A DNA stretch of 64,000 nucleotides. It comes from Phycisphaerae bacterium. GTDB lineage: Bacteria > Planctomycetota > Phycisphaerae > Phycisphaerales > SM1A02. Where the stretch lies: assembly GCA_002705085.1 (NCBI GenBank), contig PAHO01000044.1, positions 1-64,000 of the forward strand, in the 5' to 3' direction. A model generated the notes under the pieces. That model had not been told where the DNA came from. It ran no database searches and saw nothing but the letters and a program-made list of their open reading frames with translations. The translations under genes were made by a program, and so were the position numbers. This document shows positions 34,021 to 42,357 of the stretch, in pieces. The number at the start of each line of letters is the position of its first letter. The first letter of the stretch is position 1.

Positions 34021-35418
34021 TCAGGGACGAAGCATCTCGGCAAATGGGCGGAGCTCTGCCGGCCACTGGGACGGTGGCAGGATCATGATGCTCCAAGGGT
34101 CCAAGAGGCCGTCACGGTCAAGGTCCCATTCCACAGGTGCTGGGGATGGCTTGGACACGGAGGAGGCGGAAAGGAGCTGAAGCAAATCCTCTACGGCGTC
34201 ATCAAGACGAGCTTGTTCGACATCGGGCGCGGCGGGCGGCTGCTGACCGGAACGAAGCGAATGTTCAACCGCCGCCACGTCATCTCGGGACGTCTGGAGT
34301 CCTGCGGCACCAAGGGCCACCACCTGCTGGTCTTGAGAAAGATCAATAGCGATCGGGCTCTGGGCCATCGTGTCGGCTTGAGAAGAAGACTCTCTGGTCT
34401 CTTGCACAGGAGGCGATGAGACGCCTTTGAGCGGCGCAATCTCGGCTTCACACCCGGTGCCCAAGGCAGCATCCATGACGGCATCGAGGTCAGCCTGGTC
34501 AATGACATCCTCGGATCCAGCGGATGTTGCATCGACATTTACAGCGTCGCCGGCGTTGGCTGGTTCACCCCATGAAAAGAGCAAGGTGACAATATCTTCC
34601 AAGTCAACTCGGTCGTCACCATTGATGTCGGCGATGCACTCGCAGTTGTCAGCCAGCCCATTTGCATTCAGGTCTCCGGCCTCGCAGAGATCAAGAATGT
34701 TGTTGTTGTTGCAGTCTGTGGCCGTTCCTGAATTGAGGACGACCAGGAATTCATCGACAGTGTCACATTCTGGAGCAGCGGGAAGCAGCGAAGTATCAAT
34801 GGCAAAAAAGGCGATCAGTGAGTCGCTGCCACCAGCAAGGGTGTAGTTGACGGTGCCATTGAAGATGAAGTCGTCGCCGTCAGGGAGGGTGAACTGGGCG
34901 AGAAAAACGGCCTGCCCTGTCTCTTCATTGCCTCCAGGGTTGTTGCTGATGATGCCACCGGCCTCGTCCCCAGATGACCAGGAGGAACCTTCCACGGCGA
35001 CTTGAGGCGTCGCGTTGCAAAGCACCCCTGGCGTGAAGCCAACATCCGGATTCGCGGCTGGACCAATTGGATCGCCAATGGCGGGGAAAGGACTGAGAGA
35101 ATCAACCGACCGAATCGTGAGGAATGAATCAGCCGGGCCAGTAAGGCCGTTTCCGAGGATGCTGTCGAAGTTGCAGCCGATGGCGAAATCGTCTTGAATC
35201 AGGTTCCCGCCGGTAGAGGCGAACTCCAAAGGAAAAGCAGGCGGCAAGCCCGCCAACGCAATCACCTTGTCTCCAGGATCATCGAAGATCGCGAAAACGC
35301 GATACGTCGTCGTGCCAGGGAAAGAGGGGACGTTCCCACGCTCAACGAACATGGAGACATACTCGGCCGAGGCCGAGGCAACAAAGAAAGAGAGCGTGGA
35401 AAGGGCGGCGAGACGCAT
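34021..35418 (-). CDS. Exported dockerin-bearing protein of unknown function
   Basis: A 465-residue secreted protein. MRLAALSTLSFFVASASA is a signal peptide, starting at ATG 35418 with AGGAG nine bases upstream. Residues 20-230 look like a beta-sandwich (PEP-CTERM-type or cohesin-like). Near 240-300 lies DCNNNNILDLCEAGDLNANGLADNCEC, then the dockerin halves DINGDDRVDLEDIVTLL and VIDQADLDAVMD. A disordered Gln/Ser-rich tail of about 150 residues follows, with no dockerin at the very end, which is unusual compared with the other three proteins. Probably a cell-surface protein. Confidence 0.75.
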   Translation of the reverse strand: MRLAALSTLSFFVASASAEYVSMFVERGNVPSFPGTTTYRVFAIFDDPGDKVIALAGLPPAFPLEFASTGGNLIQDDFAIGCNFDSILGNGLTGPADSFLTIRSVDSLSPFPAIGDPIGPAANPDVGFTPGVLCNATPQVAVEGSSWSSGDEAGGIISNNPGGNEETGQAVFLAQFTLPDGDDFIFNGTVNYTLAGGSDSLIAFFAIDTSLLPAAPECDTVDEFLVVLNSGTATDCNNNNILDLCEAGDLNANGLADNCECIADINGDDRVDLEDIVTLLFSWGEPANAGDAVNVDATSAGSEDVIDQADLDAVMDAALGTGCEAEIAPLKGVSSPPVQETRESSSQADTMAQSPIAIDLSQDQQVVALGAAGLQTSRDDVAAVEHSLRSGQQPPAAPDVEQARLDDAVEDLLQLLSASSVSKPSPAPVEWDLDRDGLLDPWSIMILPPSQWPAELRPFAEMLRP

Positions 35419-35531
35419 ATCTAGGTTCTCCTGAGCGGGCCGAGGCCCAGTCTTCACGAACCTGATTATAGCAGCGACGCTTCTCGTTCTCGCAGATGGG
35501 GGGTATTGAGCGAGAAGGATTCAGCGGAAAA

Positions 35532-35605
35532 TGGCGACGGGCGGACTTGAACCGCCGACCTGAGGGTTATGAATCCTCCGCTCTCACCAACTGAGCTACG
35601 TCGCC
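35532..35605 (-). tRNA. tRNA-Met (CAT)
   Basis: A 74-nucleotide cloverleaf on the minus strand. The acceptor GGCGACG pairs with CGTCGCC, the discriminator is A, the anticodon loop TTCATAA gives CAT, and the T-arm is GGCGGTTCAAGTCCGCC. The anticodon stem GGAGGA/CCCTC fits elongator Met rather than initiator, but Ile (lysidine) cannot be fully excluded. It starts 11 bases after the pyrG stop, so it is probably processed from the pyrG transcript. CCA is not encoded. Confidence 0.92.
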
Positions 35606-35616
35606 GAACGAATGAT

Positions 35617-37482
35617 TCAGTGTAGCGGCTGCGTAGATGAACCGGGCGCACCGGCCGTTGATTCGGAGGCAAGCCAACGTGACCGCACGCCTTCGAGGGC
35701 AAGAGTGGGGTAAGCGTGGCGGATGGCAGCGGAGAGGAGACCCATAAACATGGGCTGTGGGCTCAGCGGGCGGCTGACCAGCTCGGGATGGCTTTGGGCG
35801 GCAAAGAAGAACGGGTGCTGATCCAAGGGCAACTCAAGCATTTGCATAATTGGGCGTTCGGGATGCCGGCCAGAAAAAATGAGCCCATGCGATGCAAAGC
35901 GTTCAATGTGAGCCGGCTCAACCTCATAACGATGTCTGAACCTCTCGCGAACCCTGTCTCGGTCAAAGAGCCAGTGGGCAAGCGTGCCTGGCGTCAAAGA
36001 AACGTCCTGCCCGCCCAGTCGCATCGTTCCGCCAAGACCTTCGATGGCTTTTTGCTCTGGGAGTTCAGAAATCACCGAGGTGCCGGCTTCGGAAAATTCA
36101 GAACTGTGGGCGTCACGGAGTCCGGCCTGATTTCGAGCAAATTCGATGACTGCCATTTGGAAGCCAAGACAGATGCCTAGGAAGGGGACGCGACTTTCAC
36201 GGGCATAACGGACGGTCTCAATCTTCCCCTCAACGCCGCGGTCCCCAAACCCCCCGGGGACGATGATGGCGTTGAGATCAAGATCAGAAAGAACGGAACC
36301 GAGCTTCTCAGGCTGGTGCTCGGAGACGTCGACCCACAGCAGTTCGGGGCGGACGCCTAAATGCGTAGAGGCGTGCTCGATGCTCTTCTCAATCGAAGCG
36401 TAAGCGTCCCTCAGGCTGGCGTACTTGCCAAGGATGCCGACGCGGACCGATTCTTCGCGAGGAGAGACAATCGCGGTGGCGTAGCTAGACCACGATTGCC
36501 GAGCGGCATCTTCGGCCGCGACATCTACTCGCCCATGCAGGTCGAGGATGGAAAGGACTTCGCGGTCGAGGCCTTCAGCTCGCAGCGCGTCGGGAATCAC
36601 ATAAATGGATTCTCGGTCGTGCATGCTGAACACCCGATGCATGGGCACATTGCTGAACATGGAGATCTTTTCCATGGCACTGTTCGTAACTGGATTCTCG
36701 CAGCGGCAGGCAATCAGATGCGGCTGGATCCCAGCCTGCATCAGCAACTTGATGCCCAGCTGCGCGGCTTTCGACTTTTGCTCGCCGAGAATCTCGGGTT
36801 CGATGACGTAGGTCAAAGCGACAAAGCAGACTGAGGAAGGCCCCTCTTCGTACGCGAGCTCCCGAAGGGCCTCGATGTAGAAGCCGTTTTCGTAGTCGCC
36901 AACCGTGCCGCCAACTTCGACAAAAACGACGTCAGCCGCCCCTCCGTTCTCACCTCCCGTCATGGCGAGGCGTCGCAACCGATGCTTCACTTCTCCGGTG
37001 ACGTGAGGAATCATTTGAACATCACGACCGAGGTACCCCCCACGACGCTCACGCTCTAGGATCGTGGAGAAGATTTGCCCACTGGTGGCAAAGTTCTGAC
37101 GAGAGAGGTTTTGGTCAAGCATGCGCTCGTAGGTGCCGAGATCCATGTCGGTCTCAGTGCCATCATCAAGAACGAAAACCTCACCGTGTCGATAAGGGTT
37201 CAGGGTTCCAGAATCAATGTTGAGATAGCCCTCCAATTTGATTGGAGCGACCGAGAGCCCTTTGTCCTTGAGAAGTTTGGCGAGCGATGAGGAGAAGATC
37301 CCTTTACCTAAACCGCTCATCACAGTGCCTAGGACCGCAACGTATTTGGTGCGGCCCTTTTGATACCCATCGGGAATGGCGCTCAGGAACTCAGACTGAT
37401 CCAGTGTCGATTTCCCATGGGATGAAAGGTCAATGGCATCCTGGGGAGCACTTGAAGATTGGCTGTCCGTGAATGGGGGCAT
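35617..37482 (-). CDS. pyrG: CTP synthase
   Basis: Aminates UTP to CTP with glutamine or ammonia. The 621-residue enzyme has the synthetase domain (GTVMSGLGKGIFSSSLAKLL, DLGTYERMLD, FVEVGGTVGDYE) and a C-terminal class I glutaminase. In the latter, FLGICLGFQMAVIEFARN holds the catalytic Cys in an ICLG motif and SHPELVSRP the His/Glu. An N-terminal extension of about 43 residues precedes the usual start and is Ser/Gln-rich. TAAGAT lies five bases before ATG 37482, with no Shine-Dalgarno; a GTG at 37497 is the other option. tRNA-Met follows closely. Confidence 0.94.
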   Translation of the reverse strand: MPPFTDSQSSSAPQDAIDLSSHGKSTLDQSEFLSAIPDGYQKGRTKYVAVLGTVMSGLGKGIFSSSLAKLLKDKGLSVAPIKLEGYLNIDSGTLNPYRHGEVFVLDDGTETDMDLGTYERMLDQNLSRQNFATSGQIFSTILERERRGGYLGRDVQMIPHVTGEVKHRLRRLAMTGGENGGAADVVFVEVGGTVGDYENGFYIEALRELAYEEGPSSVCFVALTYVIEPEILGEQKSKAAQLGIKLLMQAGIQPHLIACRCENPVTNSAMEKISMFSNVPMHRVFSMHDRESIYVIPDALRAEGLDREVLSILDLHGRVDVAAEDAARQSWSSYATAIVSPREESVRVGILGKYASLRDAYASIEKSIEHASTHLGVRPELLWVDVSEHQPEKLGSVLSDLDLNAIIVPGGFGDRGVEGKIETVRYARESRVPFLGICLGFQMAVIEFARNQAGLRDAHSSEFSEAGTSVISELPEQKAIEGLGGTMRLGGQDVSLTPGTLAHWLFDRDRVRERFRHRYEVEPAHIERFASHGLIFSGRHPERPIMQMLELPLDQHPFFFAAQSHPELVSRPLSPQPMFMGLLSAAIRHAYPTLALEGVRSRWLASESTAGAPGSSTQPLH

Positions 37483-37487
37483 AGACC

Positions 37488-37493
37488 ATCTTA
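37488..37493 (-). promoter_or_regulatory. Leaderless-type -10 (TAAGAT) for pyrG
   Basis: The minus-strand hexamer TAAGAT ends five bases before ATG 37482. The gap to the preceding stop is 53 bases. No Shine-Dalgarno is seen. Confidence 0.4.
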
Positions 37494-37535
37494 GCACGAA
37501 AGAACGTCAGGAAAAATGAGCCGGAACTGGAATTC

Positions 37536-40500
37536 CTACAACTCGCACGGCCCATAAGCATCAAGGACCAGCAGCAAGTCGTCCAAGTCAACCATTCCAT
37601 CGCCGTTGATGTCGGGCAGACCGTCAGGTGAGGTCATCCACTGCCCCAGCAAGACGACAACGTCGAGCAAATCGACGAATCCATCGGTGTTGAGATCTTC
37701 AATGCACTCACACTCGTCTGGAATCATGTTGCCATTTTGGTCAAGGGCTCCATCGGCCACTTCGCAGGCATCAGGGATGTCATTGTGGTTGCAATCAGAG
37801 GATGTCCCGTCACGAAGTTGACATTCGTCAGGAATGTCGTTGCCATCACAATCTGAAGAGAACCCACTTGAGACGTCGCACAAATCTGGGATGCCATTGC
37901 TGTTGCAGTCGGACTTGGGATTCAGGACATCGCATGCATCCAAGGTCCCACTGTTGTCACAGTCGAGCGATGGATCCGCTGCAATTTCACACTCATCAAT
38001 GATCATGTTGCCGTCACAGTCAAAATCTGAGCCGGCATAGAGTCCGTCGGTCAATATGGAATCGATAAGCCAGCGATTTCCAGAATCGGCAACTCTGACC
38101 GACGAGATGCGAGTATCACCGTTCGCGTCGACGCGGAGGGTTCCAGGCCCAGATTGGTTTCCCGCATCTCGGGTGTTTCCTGGCTGGACATCTCGTGAAA
38201 TCTCTGCCCCTGAGGCGTCATAAGCTGTCAGCGTGAGATCTGAATACGAGCAATACCGAAGCTCGAAAAAGGACGCCCCAAGTGGAATGTTGATCAGGCC
38301 GTCATTTCCGCTCTTGTCAAAAGACGTGGTGGCGAAGACAAAGTCACAGATCCAATACAGGCCCGTGCCCCAGACCAAGCCTGTATCAGCCTCGTTTGCA
38401 CAGTCCCATGAAGAGACGTTGTAGTCGCCAGAGGTAACGTCACGGATAAGCCATGGCGCACCCTGTGTACTGCCAACAAACTCAAGCCCGGGAACTTCAT
38501 CGGAAAGGGCGAGCTGGTCACTGCCGAGGAAATCCTCGAAGGAGACGGCAATAGCCTCACCCCCGCCAACCAATCCGAGGTCGCATTCGTCTGGTACGCC
38601 GTTGGCATTGCAGTCGTCAAAATCGTCGCCTTGAATGTCGCACACGTCGAGAACGCCGTTGCCATTGCAGTCAGCCCCCCCGTCAGCAAGATCACACTCA
38701 TCCGGCACCCCGTTGGCGTCGCAGTCTTCGCTGGACCCTTTGGCAATATCGCAGTCGTCCGGCACCCCATTCACGTTGCAGTCCGTCTCGCAACTGTCAG
38801 GGATCAGGTCGCCATCGCAGTCTGGCTGGCACTCGTCTGGTACGCCGTTCTGATCACAATCATTCTGATCAAGCTCGCACTCATCCGGAACCCCAGACAA
38901 GTTGCAGTCATTGTTCTCGAGGTCGCATGCGTCAGGGATGCGATTACCGTTGCAATCAGCAAAGTCTTCGCACTCGTCCGGTGTGCCATTGGCGTTGCAA
39001 TCGACCAACTCCTGACAGTCCTCGGGGATCCCGTCGGCGTTGCAATCTCGTTCGCAGGCATCGGGAAGGCCGTCCCGATCACAGTCTGAATCACAGTCAT
39101 CAGGGACACTGTTGCCATCGCAGTCGTTGCCCGGAAGGTCGCATTCATCCGGGACGCCATTTTGGTTGCAGTCATTGCCCACCAATTCGCATTCGTCAGG
39201 GATCGAGTTGCCATTGCAGTCTTCAAAAGACTCGCACTCGTCGGGCTGCCCATTGGCGTTGCAGTCCGGCAAGTTCTCACATGAATCAGGGATGCCATTC
39301 ATGTTGCAGTCCGCTGCGCCTTCTGCAATGTCGCAGGAGTCCAGCTTGCCATTCCCATTGCAGTCTGGGCCGGTTTGCCCGCAAGAGCTGGCATCGCAGC
39401 CATCCTCAATGCCGTCACCATCATCATCCAAGTCGCAAGCGTCGATCAAGCCATCGTTGTCGCAATCAGGCTGGCAGTCGTCTGGGATGCCATTTCCATC
39501 ACAGTCTCCAATTGACACCAGATCGCACGGCGCATCGGGAATGCCATTGTTGTTGCAATCGGGCCCCTCCTCGTCGGGGTCACAGATGCCGTTCAAGTTG
39601 CAGTCTTGGCGAGGGTTGAGGACGATTACATCTCCGGAGAACTCATCCGGCAGGTAAAACAGGCCGCTTCCGTCGGCGTACACATCGCGGATGCGCCCAA
39701 AGAATCCGTCCGTAATCATGCTGTCAGGCAGGCCGTCCACAAAATCTGCCCGCCAAAGGGCCGCATGCCCATTTTGAAAGCCCGTGGCACAGACGTGGAA
39801 ATCATCACCAGCAACCGACAAGCCAAATCTGGCATTCGGCAGGGATCCGGCCGGGGCTTCATAGGTCATGTTGGGATTTGGCAGCCCATCCTGGATCGCG
39901 AACCTGTAGGCCTCTCCAAGGTTTGATGCGCCGACTCGAGGAGCACCAACAAAGAGCGTGCTGTTGTGCAAAAAGACCGACGCACCGAATTGATCACCCT
40001 GGGAGTTCCCTTCAAGGAATCCCCGGTAGGCGAAGGACGTGCCGTTTCGATCAAAAATATGCACCCGCCCGGCGCCAACTGTTGGCGCCCCAACCACCAG
40101 AAACGATTCGTTCAGATCAAGCGATGCCCCAAAGAAGGAGTCGGGCTCCCCTCCATCAGAAACCCTCCCGACATACTGGGAAGCATCAGATCCCCCGAAA
40201 GACCAGAGGTCCACCGCCCCAGCGCCGGCGGGGAATCCGCCAACCACCCCGGGCACACTGACGGCAACCACCCCGTTTGAGGCGGCGATCTGATATCCAG
40301 CAAAGAACTGGTCGTCCCAGTCTGGGCGCGACAGCAACTCGGGGGATGACCATGTGTCCGGAGCCAACTGTCTCCAGACAAGCACCCCGCCGACATTTCC
40401 GTTGAATCCTTCCGTTCGACCGGTACATGATGCAAAGGCGAATCCACCAGAAATGGCAACATCGGATCCAATAAGGAAGCCGGACTCTTGGGGCAGCATG

Positions 40501-40730
40501 GGCAACTCGACCAAGATGCCATCTGCGTTCGACACCAAGACGAGGCCATGCTCAAACAACCCGTCGAGGGAGGCGTTAGGCACGCCCACGACGACTTGTC
40601 CTCCGTCTGCGGCAAGGCCAGAGCCGAACAGATCTCCCGACCGATCAGGCCATGGAATCAGATCTGATTGACAATCTGCGGAAGCGTTTGGAGCCACGCT
40701 CAGAAGAACAACTGCTGCACAAGTACGCAT
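37536..40730 (-). CDS. Exported FG-GAP and DCNxNGIPDECE repeat protein with dockerin
   Basis: A 1064-residue secreted protein. MRTCAAVVLLSVAPNASA is the signal (ATG 40730). Residues 20-370 are FG-GAP beta-propeller units (FGASLDLNESFLVVGAP, FGASVFLHNSTLFVGAP). From about 375 to 720 run 22 calcium-binding repeats of about 12-16 residues (DCNANGVPDECD type). A 180-residue beta-sandwich domain (GEAIAVSFEDFLG to SNRWLIDSILTDG-like strands) follows, then six more repeats and a dockerin (DLNTDGFVDLLDVVVLL, DINGDGMVDLDDLLLVL) at the very end. Probably a calcium-rigidified stalk with an adhesive head. Upstream readings beyond 40730 are rejected as leader. Confidence 0.85.
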   Translation of the reverse strand: MRTCAAVVLLSVAPNASADCQSDLIPWPDRSGDLFGSGLAADGGQVVVGVPNASLDGLFEHGLVLVSNADGILVELPMLPQESGFLIGSDVAISGGFAFASCTGRTEGFNGNVGGVLVWRQLAPDTWSSPELLSRPDWDDQFFAGYQIAASNGVVAVSVPGVVGGFPAGAGAVDLWSFGGSDASQYVGRVSDGGEPDSFFGASLDLNESFLVVGAPTVGAGRVHIFDRNGTSFAYRGFLEGNSQGDQFGASVFLHNSTLFVGAPRVGASNLGEAYRFAIQDGLPNPNMTYEAPAGSLPNARFGLSVAGDDFHVCATGFQNGHAALWRADFVDGLPDSMITDGFFGRIRDVYADGSGLFYLPDEFSGDVIVLNPRQDCNLNGICDPDEEGPDCNNNGIPDAPCDLVSIGDCDGNGIPDDCQPDCDNDGLIDACDLDDDGDGIEDGCDASSCGQTGPDCNGNGKLDSCDIAEGAADCNMNGIPDSCENLPDCNANGQPDECESFEDCNGNSIPDECELVGNDCNQNGVPDECDLPGNDCDGNSVPDDCDSDCDRDGLPDACERDCNADGIPEDCQELVDCNANGTPDECEDFADCNGNRIPDACDLENNDCNLSGVPDECELDQNDCDQNGVPDECQPDCDGDLIPDSCETDCNVNGVPDDCDIAKGSSEDCDANGVPDECDLADGGADCNGNGVLDVCDIQGDDFDDCNANGVPDECDLGLVGGGEAIAVSFEDFLGSDQLALSDEVPGLEFVGSTQGAPWLIRDVTSGDYNVSSWDCANEADTGLVWGTGLYWICDFVFATTSFDKSGNDGLINIPLGASFFELRYCSYSDLTLTAYDASGAEISRDVQPGNTRDAGNQSGPGTLRVDANGDTRISSVRVADSGNRWLIDSILTDGLYAGSDFDCDGNMIIDECEIAADPSLDCDNSGTLDACDVLNPKSDCNSNGIPDLCDVSSGFSSDCDGNDIPDECQLRDGTSSDCNHNDIPDACEVADGALDQNGNMIPDECECIEDLNTDGFVDLLDVVVLLGQWMTSPDGLPDINGDGMVDLDDLLLVLDAYGPCEL
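37698..38026 (-). repeat. Second block of DCNxNGIPDECE coding repeats (about 6 copies)
   Basis: Six diverged copies of a 36-45-base unit encoding DCDGNDIPDECQ-like calcium loops, between the inserted beta-sandwich domain and the dockerin. They are recognisable on the plus strand by repeated TCATT-GGNAT and GTTGCAGTC stretches. Confidence 0.8.
38579..39605 (-). repeat. First block of DCNxNGIPDECE coding repeats (about 22 copies)
   Basis: Twenty-two copies of a 36-48-base unit, each encoding DC(N/D)xNGxPDxC plus 0-4 linker residues. On the plus strand the recurring core is CCGTTG-CATTGCAGTC-like. Copies are diverged at the DNA level but keep every Asp, Asn and Cys, which points to purifying selection on calcium and disulfide positions. 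Confidence 0.85.
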
Positions 40731-40792
40731 AATCACCCTCGAAATATCCCTGGAGTCTGGATGGGTCCAGTATGGGAAATGTAAGGAAACGG

Positions 40793-40808
40793 GCGATCGT
40801 CGGATCGC
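40793..40808 (-). terminator. Possible weak terminator after fmt
   Basis: Inverted repeat GCGATC-GTCG-GATCGC in the 100-base gap between fmt and the repeat-protein gene. The following minus-strand sequence is CCGTTTCC, so the T-tract is poor. The remaining gap has a GAGGGTG before ATG 40730. Confidence 0.35.
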
Positions 40809-40830
40809 GCCGACCCTCACCGCAAATTCC

Positions 40831-41763
40831 TCAATTGGTGGACAAATCAGGGGTGGCGATCTTCTGAGGCCATGCGCAGGCGAGGCCTCGGGCGAAGTCT
40901 GTGAATGGCATCGACTTACGACTTTCCGGCTGGATGTCGGTCAACCGGATCCAACCGTCCCGGCATCGCAGTTGTCCGAATTCATCCACGAGTCCTACAC
41001 ATTCAGGCCCCTGCTGAGCAAAGGTCGCCCGGCGAAGTTGTACCCGGACGCCCGCGATGCTCGCGGCGCAGCGCGGCCATGGTTCGAGTCCGTGGATACG
41101 GGCCAGGCTCATGTCAGCAGGGAGGCCTGATTCGAATTGGCCCTCGGTCTTCGCGAGCTTTTTGGCGTGGGTTGCTGATTCGGAATCTTGGAGCACTGGA
41201 GCCAATGATCCGGCATGAAATCGATCGAGTGTGCTCAGAATGAGTTCGGGCCCCCATCCGGACATGAGGTCGTGCCACTCTCCGGTGGTGAGCAATGGAT
41301 CTCTAGGGACTTGCTTTGTGGCAAGAATCGCGCCGGTATCCATTGAAGAGGCCAGCTCGATGACCGAAGCACCAATCTGTGGATCGGCCGCAAGCACCGC
41401 CCGGTGGATGGGGGCAGCACCCCGCCAGCGAGGCAAGATCGAGGCATGAAGGTTGCAAGCAAATCTCCCGTCCAGCACCCGCCGGGACAACAGTCGCTCG
41501 TAAGCAATCACCACGAGGGCCTCTGGTGATTTCTGGTTCAGCCAGATCTGGCTCGATTCACTGTTGATCGATTCCGGAGCGATCACCTCCAGCCCTAGGT
41601 CTGTGGCAGCATCAAAGATGGGCGTCGGCCGCACACTTTGCCCCCGACCAGCTGGCATGGCTGGCTTGGTCACGACCCCGGCCAATTCATGCGTCGAGGA
41701 GTGGGCAAGGGCCCGAAGGGTCGGCACGCCAAATGCTCCGGAGCCAACGAAGACAACTCTCAC
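40831..41763 (-). CDS. fmt: Methionyl-tRNA formyltransferase
   Basis: Formylates initiator Met-tRNA. The 310-residue enzyme has VVFVGSGAFGVPTL at the N-terminus and the catalytic region FACNLHASILPRWRGAAPIHRAV (N-x-H with SLLP variant), then MDTGAIL. The C-terminal tRNA-binding domain (PADMSLARIHGLEPWPR) is present. GTG 41763 overlaps the def stop as GTGA. A longer reading to 41787 is unlikely. def-fmt is a conserved pair. Confidence 0.93.
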   Translation of the reverse strand: MRVVFVGSGAFGVPTLRALAHSSTHELAGVVTKPAMPAGRGQSVRPTPIFDAATDLGLEVIAPESINSESSQIWLNQKSPEALVVIAYERLLSRRVLDGRFACNLHASILPRWRGAAPIHRAVLAADPQIGASVIELASSMDTGAILATKQVPRDPLLTTGEWHDLMSGWGPELILSTLDRFHAGSLAPVLQDSESATHAKKLAKTEGQFESGLPADMSLARIHGLEPWPRCAASIAGVRVQLRRATFAQQGPECVGLVDEFGQLRCRDGWIRLTDIQPESRKSMPFTDFARGLACAWPQKIATPDLSTN

Positions 41764-42320
41764 TGGATGTCGTACACCTTCCTCCATCGCTTCACGGTGG
41801 GGGCATCAACTGGCTGAGCCAAATCAAAGATCAGGCGTGCCTCAAGATGATCAAATTCGTGCTGCCAGACCCGGGCCATCAATCCGCTGCCGGACAGTTC
41901 AAAAGAGTCTCCATGGAGATCCCGGGCCGAAATTCGGGCCCCCATGGGGCGAAGAATCTCCAAACGTAAATCTGGAAGAGAGAGGCATCCCTCCTCATAG
42001 GGCTGGGGAGGTGATCCGCAGAGATCAAGCTCAATGGCGGGATCGACAAATACACGATCCACAGGATCGGCGTCGGGGATAAATGTCACAAACATTCGCC
42101 AGGGAAGACCGACTTGAGGGGCAGCAAGACCAATGCCCGCCGCATCATGCATCAATTCGATCATGCGAGGTGCGACAAGCGAGGCCTCTTCCACTGAGGG
42201 GACGTGAGTGGCTCGCATCCGGAGGCTGAGGTCTGGCCAAGAGACGATGTTCAAGTCAGAAGGTTCGATTATCTCAGTGTATGGGCCGACAGGCCTCACT
42301 GAGCGAATCTGAGGCAACAT
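41760..42320 (-). CDS. def: Peptide deformylase
   Basis: Removes the formyl group from nascent N-termini. The 186-residue metalloenzyme has all three motifs: GIGLAAPQ (residues 62-69), EEGCLSLP (Cys112) and QHEFDHLEA (His154, Glu155, His158), which bind the Fe(II) or zinc. It is first in def-fmt and divergent from the TPR gene across 37 bases. Confidence 0.95.
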   Translation of the reverse strand: MLPQIRSVRPVGPYTEIIEPSDLNIVSWPDLSLRMRATHVPSVEEASLVAPRMIELMHDAAGIGLAAPQVGLPWRMFVTFIPDADPVDRVFVDPAIELDLCGSPPQPYEEGCLSLPDLRLEILRPMGARISARDLHGDSFELSGSGLMARVWQHEFDHLEARLIFDLAQPVDAPTVKRWRKVYDIQ

Positions 42321-42324
42321 CTCG

Positions 42325-42330
42325 TATAGT
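42325..42330 (+). promoter_or_regulatory. -10 (TATAGT) for the TPR-kdsB operon
   Basis: TATAGT lies in the 37-base gap between def and the TPR gene. It predicts a start near 42337 and a 20-base leader containing GATTGAGG before ATG 42358. Confidence 0.5.
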
Positions 42331-42357
42331 GAACTTCTTCAAGATTGAGGTTTTGCC

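Noticed and set aside
37698-39605. Regularly spaced repeats as a CRISPR array
   Set aside because: Units are abutting, diverged and in-frame coding, with no unique spacers and no cas genes nearby.
38631-39657. Long plus-strand open frames over the calcium repeats (His/Cys/Ser-rich)
   Set aside because: They are reverse-strand shadows of the DCNxNGIPDECE repeats; the minus frame has the signal peptide, domains and dockerin.
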